A stretch of 64,000 nucleotides of DNA, taken from contig NZ_JACVQC010000001.1 in assembly GCF_018881505.1 (NCBI RefSeq), positions 665,927-729,926 of the forward strand, given 5' to 3'. Of the stretch, positions 59,261 through 64,000 are shown one piece after another (position 1 is the first letter of the stretch; each line of letters starts with the position of its first letter). Below the pieces are notes generated by a model that did not search any database, was not told where the DNA came from, and was given only the letters and a program-made list of their open reading frames with translations. A program made the translations under genes and the position numbers. This DNA comes from Polynucleobacter sp. UK-Mo-2m-Kol15. Its GTDB lineage: Bacteria; Pseudomonadota; Gammaproteobacteria; Burkholderiales; Burkholderiaceae.

Positions 59261-60253
59261 ATGTCTAAGCTCCCCTTAACCCTTGCTTGTTGGAACTACG
59301 ACCGAACACGTGCATTAATGGAGGGGAGCATTGTCCCGGAAGGTATTGACCTCAATTATTTAAGTTTGCCAGTAGAGGAGATTTTTTTTCGGACTCTAAA
59401 TCATCAAGAGTTTGATGTGGCGGAATTATCTCTTTCGTCTTATTTACTTTCATTGCAAAAACCTGAAAAACCATTTATTGCTATTCCAGTATTTCCATCA
59501 TGCGCATTTCGTCATTCCGGAATATTCATAAATACCAACTCAGGAATTAAAGAGCCCAAAGATTTAATTGGTCGGCGTGTCGGTATTCCTGAATATCAAA
59601 TGACAGCTGCTGTATGGATACGCGGGATATTGCAAGATGACTATGGCGTAGCATTTGATCAAGTTCATTATTTGACGGGCGGAGCTGAGCAGCCAGGACG
59701 AAGTGAAAAAATTAAATTGCAGTTACCTCCCAACATTAAAGTAGAGCCAATTGGGCAGGATCAGACTTTATCGCAAATGCTGAAAGATGGCGAGATAGAT
59801 GCGCTTTATACAGCCCGCACACCCTCTTGTTTTCAGGGGAGTAATCCGCATATCAAAAGATTATTCCCCGAGTACGGGGAAGTCGAGCGCGCTTATTATT
59901 TAAGATCCAAGATCTTTCCAATCATGCACGTGATAGCGCTTAAACGCAGCGTTTATGAAGCTAACCCATGGATTGCCATGTCTTTATATAAAGCATTTAT
60001 AGCGTCGCAAAAATTGGTTTATCAGGATATGAAAGAAACGGTAGTATCAAAAACCATGTTCCCTTGGATGAACTATTATTTAGATCAGGTCAGGGCTGAA
60101 ATGGGTGAGGATTATTGGCCTTGGAATATTTCTGGAACGAAACATAATATTGAGACATTGATGCGGTATTCATGTGAGCATGGGCTGTTAAAGAGACCGC
60201 TCAGCATGGAAGAGATTTTTGCAAAAGAAACTTTTGCTGGATTTAAGATTTAA
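59261..60253 (+). CDS. 4,5-dihydroxyphthalate decarboxylase-like / periplasmic-binding-fold protein
   Basis: This 330-residue cytoplasmic protein (no signal peptide) has a type II periplasmic-binding fold. Its start LTLACWNYDRTRALMEGSI and later GVHFDQVHYLTGG-like and ARTPSC segments resemble Pht5-type 4,5-dihydroxyphthalate decarboxylases. The family also contains non-enzymatic binding proteins. With a flavin monooxygenase, Bug protein and LysR regulator upstream, an aromatic-acid decarboxylation step is plausible but not proven. It starts 8 bp after the preceding gene. Confidence 0.75.
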   Translation: MSKLPLTLACWNYDRTRALMEGSIVPEGIDLNYLSLPVEEIFFRTLNHQEFDVAELSLSSYLLSLQKPEKPFIAIPVFPSCAFRHSGIFINTNSGIKEPKDLIGRRVGIPEYQMTAAVWIRGILQDDYGVAFDQVHYLTGGAEQPGRSEKIKLQLPPNIKVEPIGQDQTLSQMLKDGEIDALYTARTPSCFQGSNPHIKRLFPEYGEVERAYYLRSKIFPIMHVIALKRSVYEANPWIAMSLYKAFIASQKLVYQDMKETVVSKTMFPWMNYYLDQVRAEMGEDYWPWNISGTKHNIETLMRYSCEHGLLKRPLSMEEIFAKETFAGFKI

Positions 60254-60353
60254 TGACATCCAAAATATAATGACTTCATCATGAATGTCAAATTGACAGG
60301 TATGTGATTGAAGTTTGTGGTGGGCTGGGCTATCTATAAAGCAGAGATAAAAA

Positions 60354-60376
60354 AAGCCTCACAATAAAGGAGGCTT
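60354..60376 (-). terminator. Intrinsic terminator of the minus-strand binding-protein gene
   Basis: AAGCCTC (60354-60360) and GAGGCTT (60370-60376) form a perfect 7-bp stem. On the minus strand it is followed by a run of T (complement of 60349-60353). It lies downstream of the gene ending at 60466. Confidence 0.75.
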
Positions 60377-60386
60377 GCCATTCGGT

Positions 60387-60450
60387 TTTAGGCCAAATAC
60401 CTAAAGGTTCGGGCGATGCTTTGGTTAATATTGGGGGATTAACCAAGCAT
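60387..60450. repeat. Two further hairpins between convergent genes
   Basis: TTTAGG/CCTAAA (60387-60405) and a 13-bp stem with one bulged T (60416-60450, core TTGGTTAAT/ATTAACCAA) lie beside the terminator. Three hairpins within 100 bp between convergent genes make a dense structured block. They could be extra terminators or mRNA 3'-end stabilisers. Confidence 0.6.
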
Positions 60451-60465
60451 TATTAGGAAATTATT

Positions 60466-61455
60466 TTAGGTCTTGAGTGATGCAATGGCTTTGTTGTAAT
60501 AACTTAGATCAACGAACTGGTCGGGGTTGATGGGAGATGATTTTTCAAATTCCTGACGTATCGCTAGTAAATTTTTGAATCCCACCATGGAGAACTGGGC
60601 ATCAACAGCAAGTCCAATTCTTGGGTTGGTCAAAATGCTGTAACTTTTTTCGATGATATCTGGGCTTAGGCCCAATCGTTTTTCCAGAAGAGCGAGCACT
60701 GCCGATCGATTGCTTGGGTTTAGACCCCAACGAACTGAGCGTATCCAAGCGGCAATATATTTTTCTATGACCTGACCATTAGCCTCTATGAATGGCTTCA
60801 TAGCAAACATACCAGATGCTTGGTAAGGGCCTGCTAAGTCAATCAGCCAACCAAGACTTTTCATGCCCAAATCTGAGGCCTGAATTGAGAAAGGGGGATT
60901 TAGGGTTGAGACAGAATATTCTTTATTGCCTTGCATGGCTTTAAAGCGCATCGCAGTACTACCAATCACTTGAACCTTATATTCCCCTGGCTTGATTCCT
61001 GCAACATCGAGGGCTTTCATGGCCTGAAGAGCATATGCCGTATTAGGCGCATCAACGATGAGAGTCTTTCCTCTCAAGTCGCTGATTGATGTAATGTCAG
61101 GTTGAGCCATGAGTTGATTCATGCTAGAGTCACCACCCATCAAGATGATTGAAGGTTGTCCAGTCATCCTTTGAATCGCTACTGAGTTATCAACGGCGGA
61201 ATGGGCAATATCGACTTTTCCACTCGCAAGATCCCCCCTTAACTCACTAGAGTTCATAGTGTAGGAGACGTCAAGATTTAAGCCGGCATTCGCAAAAAAA
61301 CCGTTTTCTAAGCCAGCCCAAAGTGCTAGGTTTTGCGCACCCGGAAAAACTTTTACTTTGAGCTTAGTCTCATTTGCCATTACAAATCCTGCCTTACTAG
61401 CTATACCATAGCCGGCAATGGCACCTAAGGAATGAATAAACGTTCTGCGTCGCAT
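60466..61455 (-). CDS. Tat-exported NMT1/SsuA-type substrate-binding protein
   Basis: This 329-residue protein starts at the ATG at 61455, which has AAGGAG 6 bp upstream. A start at 61482 would lack one. The N-terminus MRRRTFIHSLGAIAGYG is a twin-arginine-type signal. The rest has the fold of ABC-type nitrate/sulfonate/taurine and pyrimidine-precursor binding proteins (KVFPGAQNLALWAGLENGFF). No permease or ATPase gene is adjacent, so its transporter is elsewhere or it serves as a sensor. Confidence 0.82.
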   Translation of the reverse strand: MRRRTFIHSLGAIAGYGIASKAGFVMANETKLKVKVFPGAQNLALWAGLENGFFANAGLNLDVSYTMNSSELRGDLASGKVDIAHSAVDNSVAIQRMTGQPSIILMGGDSSMNQLMAQPDITSISDLRGKTLIVDAPNTAYALQAMKALDVAGIKPGEYKVQVIGSTAMRFKAMQGNKEYSVSTLNPPFSIQASDLGMKSLGWLIDLAGPYQASGMFAMKPFIEANGQVIEKYIAAWIRSVRWGLNPSNRSAVLALLEKRLGLSPDIIEKSYSILTNPRIGLAVDAQFSMVGFKNLLAIRQEFEKSSPINPDQFVDLSYYNKAIASLKT

Positions 61456-61761
61456 GGTGTCTCCTTGAAATATCCTTAGCAAACAGAGCCCTGATTGCCA
61501 GTGGTTGTTGTAATTATTTCTACCTTGCTAAATATTAAATGCTTGTTTAATTTTTGGCAATCTGGGATTCCACTTAATTATTTTTAATAGTCTCAGATCA
61601 GGGGGTAGTTAACGCTAGACTCGATGCCCGATTAACCTGAGGATATTGGTGTGAATTAAAGCGATTCTATTGAAATAAGCGCAATTAAGCATGACTGAAT
61701 TGGATGGATGAAAGAACTATGCTTAGTGCCGATAGAATTTCAATGGGTCTCTAATGCCTCA
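61456..61761. other. 306-bp spacer upstream of the binding-protein gene
   Basis: This spacer between two minus-strand genes holds no convincing small gene or RNA. It should contain the promoter of the binding-protein gene (61455). The ribosome site AAGGAG at its left end is the only element I can assign. No PpsR or FNR box is present. Confidence 0.5.
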
Positions 61762-62988
61762 TTAAATTTGCTGAATTGAGAATTTCTTGATGGCATGCAA
61801 CAAGAAAAGGTCTTGTTGAGAGTTTGCTATTAGCGATACACCGAGTGGTGCATTTTCATATTGGCAAATTGGTATATTGACTTGAGGTAGGCCGCCAAGT
61901 CCCGCAATGCATAGAAGTTGAAATAATTGCTTTCTGACTTGCTCTAATTCAAGAGGGGAGGATGTCAGTAATGGAGCGATACATCCAGTGCTTGGCATTA
62001 CGAGGATGACTTCAGTATTCTCATCGCCTAGATTATTGAGTAATTGCTTGAGATATTTTTCTATGCGGATTTTCTCTAATTTTGCCGCGGCAATAACATT
62101 GGGATCCAAAGATCTTGCAATCTCAAAGCGTTCTTTAATACCAGGGCCAAATTCATTCAGATGCTGTTCAGCCCATTGTCCATGCTCTTCCCAAATCTCT
62201 GAGGCCTGAATAATCCGAAAGTTCTCAGCCCATTGAGACAATGCTTCAGGTGCGATTGATATATCTTCGATTACCTCTTTAGATAGCAGAGTCAAAATCT
62301 CTTTTTTTAGTATTTCTGCAATAGGTTCCGGGGCTAATTGAAATGCCTCTTTTAGTAGGAAGTATTTTGGTTTTTTGTGAACAGTTGAGACCTTTTCATT
62401 CAATAGAATTTCGCCTACTTGCAGAAGAACATTGGGATCTTTTGCAAACCAACCAAGCGCATCAAAGCTCTTTGCTAGACCGCGCGCATGTTTTAGTGAG
62501 ATGCGACCATGTGTTGTTCTAATGCCATAAATGCCACAGAAGCTTGCTGGTGCTCGTACTGATCCACCAGTGTCGGAGCCGATTGCAAAGTCGACTAGGC
62601 CGGCTGCAACTGCAGCGGCAGAGCCGCTCGAGGAACCGCCGGGAACGCGTAGCGGTGAGTGGCTATTTATAGGCGTGCCATAGTGTGCATTCATTCCGAG
62701 GATGCTATAGGTTAGTTCATCAGTATGAGTTTTGCCAAGCAGATTAGCACCTGCATTTGAGAGCGTTTCAACAAAGGCCGCAGTCGATGTTGGAATCGAA
62801 TGAGAGTTAAGCCATGCAGGGCTACCAAATGCTGTAGGGATCCCGGCAATATCGTATATATCTTTTATGCCATAAGACAATCCGCTTAAGGGCCCCTCGT
62901 GACTAGCAGCAATACTAACTGGCGCATGTCGACAAAATGCAGCTACTGTATCTAACTCAAAAATATTTGAAGAGCCTTGTATTTTCAC
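61762..62988 (-). CDS. Amidase-signature hydrolase
   Basis: This 408-residue protein belongs to the amidase-signature family with a Ser-cisSer-Lys triad: Lys in SYGIKDIYD, Ser in GGSSSGSAAAVAAG and the nucleophile Ser in IGSDTGGSVRAPASF. It is shorter than the 450-500 residues of many relatives, with a reduced C-terminal part. The start is GTG at 62988 without a strong ribosome site. It may hydrolyse an amide in the same accessory pathway as the adjacent deacetylase-like gene. Confidence 0.88.
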   Translation of the reverse strand: MKIQGSSNIFELDTVAAFCRHAPVSIAASHEGPLSGLSYGIKDIYDIAGIPTAFGSPAWLNSHSIPTSTAAFVETLSNAGANLLGKTHTDELTYSILGMNAHYGTPINSHSPLRVPGGSSSGSAAAVAAGLVDFAIGSDTGGSVRAPASFCGIYGIRTTHGRISLKHARGLAKSFDALGWFAKDPNVLLQVGEILLNEKVSTVHKKPKYFLLKEAFQLAPEPIAEILKKEILTLLSKEVIEDISIAPEALSQWAENFRIIQASEIWEEHGQWAEQHLNEFGPGIKERFEIARSLDPNVIAAAKLEKIRIEKYLKQLLNNLGDENTEVILVMPSTGCIAPLLTSSPLELEQVRKQLFQLLCIAGLGGLPQVNIPICQYENAPLGVSLIANSQQDLFLLHAIKKFSIQQI

Positions 62989-63070
62989 GATTTACATTTA
63001 TAAAGTGGAGGGGTAAGATCTTAGCAATAAAGATTACTCAGATTATTAAACCATATTCAAAGATAAATAT

Positions 63071-63961
63071 ATGAATGAATTACTTAGCTCTCGTGTACCT
63101 TTTTCCGCGATCGTGGACAGGCCAAAATTAATATTGCCAGATTCTGCGCGGATGGTAGTTTGGTTGATTGTGAATATCGAACATTGGTCTATGGAAAGAC
63201 CCATGCCAAGGACTGTTCTCTCGCCACCAATGGGCCAACCTCTGCAGCCTGATTTACCAAATTGGGCTTGGCATGAATATGGAATGCGTGTTGGTTTTTG
63301 GCGTATTTTTGAAGCGCTCAATCAGCGCAATATTATTCCGACATTAGCGACCAATGGAATTGTTTGTTCATCTTATCCAAGGGTAGCTGAGGCAGGTTTA
63401 AATAAGGGATGGGAGATGATGGGCCATGGCTATATTCAAGGCCCAATGCATAAGTTACTGAATCAGCAAGAGGCCATTGAGCAGACGGTGGATGCAATTA
63501 AGCAGTTTAGTGGCAAAGCCCCTGTTGGTTGGGAAAGTCCTGGTTTGACCGAAAATGATGCGACGATTGATTGTTTATCCAAGGCTGGGATTGAGTATGT
63601 TGCTGATTGGGTTTTAGATGATCAGCCTGTGTGGATTAATGCAAAGCCAAAACCTGTGCTATCAGTTCCTTACACCGTTGAACTAAACGATATCCCAATG
63701 ATGTTGTTGCAAAGCAATCGTGGTGAAGAGATGTTCTTGCGTGGTGTTGATCAGTTTGAGCGCTTATGGTCTGAAAGTGCAACAATTCCAAGGGTAATGG
63801 CTTTGAGTATTCATCCCTATATTACTGGTGCACCACATCGCATTGGCTACTTTGAAAAATTACTAGATCATATCCAGCAAAAAGAAGGCGTTTTAATCAA
63901 GACGGGCGAATGGATTTCTGATTGGTATCGCACTCAAGTTGCGGCGCCACATTATGAATAG
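63071..63961 (+). CDS. NodB/PuuE-like polysaccharide deacetylase-family protein
   Basis: This 296-residue protein has the NodB-type catalytic-barrel pattern of the PuuE/cyclic-imidase branch: a start RMVVWLIVNIEHW, PTLATNGIVCS, MMGHGYIQGPMH, GWESPGLTEND and a late LSIHPYITG with the conserved histidine. Relatives include allantoinase-like PuuE and cyclic imide hydrolases, which fits the divergent amidase. No signal peptide is seen. The substrate is likely a small cyclic amide rather than a polysaccharide; that is inference. Confidence 0.82.
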   Translation: MNELLSSRVPFSAIVDRPKLILPDSARMVVWLIVNIEHWSMERPMPRTVLSPPMGQPLQPDLPNWAWHEYGMRVGFWRIFEALNQRNIIPTLATNGIVCSSYPRVAEAGLNKGWEMMGHGYIQGPMHKLLNQQEAIEQTVDAIKQFSGKAPVGWESPGLTENDATIDCLSKAGIEYVADWVLDDQPVWINAKPKPVLSVPYTVELNDIPMMLLQSNRGEEMFLRGVDQFERLWSESATIPRVMALSIHPYITGAPHRIGYFEKLLDHIQQKEGVLIKTGEWISDWYRTQVAAPHYE

Positions 63962-64000
63962 GCATTGTGCCCAAGGAAATGTATAGCATCAGTTTTTAAC

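Overview
This window carries an almost complete photosynthesis gene cluster (PGC) of an aerobic anoxygenic phototrophic betaproteobacterium. The low-to-moderate GC content, compact overlapping genes, a PufC tetraheme cytochrome, the O2-dependent cyclase AcsF, the spheroidene-type carotenoid genes (crtA/C/D/F) and the C5-pathway hemA fit a freshwater Burkholderiales member such as Polynucleobacter. That genus assignment is inference, because no 16S or tRNA gene is present. No LH2 (puc) genes, mobile elements, CRISPR arrays or tRNAs were seen.

Layout. 0-0.6 kb: a small membrane protein gene and a structured RNA that resembles 6S RNA, both on the minus strand. 0.6-4.5 kb: bchI-bchD and, convergent to them, bchO followed by a 40-residue membrane microprotein. 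4.5-18.1 kb: the crtEF-bchCXYZ-pufB-(orf)-pufA-LMC-crtI-crtB block, with an unexplained small transmembrane gene between pufB and pufA and several mRNA hairpins. 18.1-23.5 kb (minus): aerR/ppaA-ppsR-crtA-crtD-crtC. 23.5-39.0 kb: bchFNBHLM-lhaA-puhABC-(conserved 117-aa gene)-acsF-puhE-ispH. 39.0-49.6 kb: bchG-pucC-like-bchP-tspO-hemA-dxs-bciB, then a second B12-domain regulator and hemE.

Regulation. Five sequences match the PpsR/CrtJ consensus TGT-N12-ACA exactly: two in tandem between bchO and crtE, one before bchC, one between aerR and bchF, and one inside a 26-bp palindrome before bchG. The cognate repressor gene ppsR and its antirepressor-type partner lie in the cluster. A perfect FNR-type box (TTGAT-N4-ATCAA) precedes the second B12-domain gene and hemE. 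Light/cobalamin, redox and oxygen inputs therefore appear to converge on this locus.

Beyond the PGC (49.7-54.6 kb) lies an oxidative-stress block: rubrerythrin, an Fe-S oxidoreductase, a DUF3501 protein and two divergent OxyR-type regulators that both keep the redox cysteine pair. From 54.6 to 64 kb there is an accessory catabolic region: a LysR regulator divergent from a flavin monooxygenase, a DHDPS-like aldolase/lyase, a Bug-type binding protein, a GlcG-like protein and a dihydroxyphthalate-decarboxylase-like protein, then a Tat-type binding protein, an amidase and a NodB-like deacetylase.
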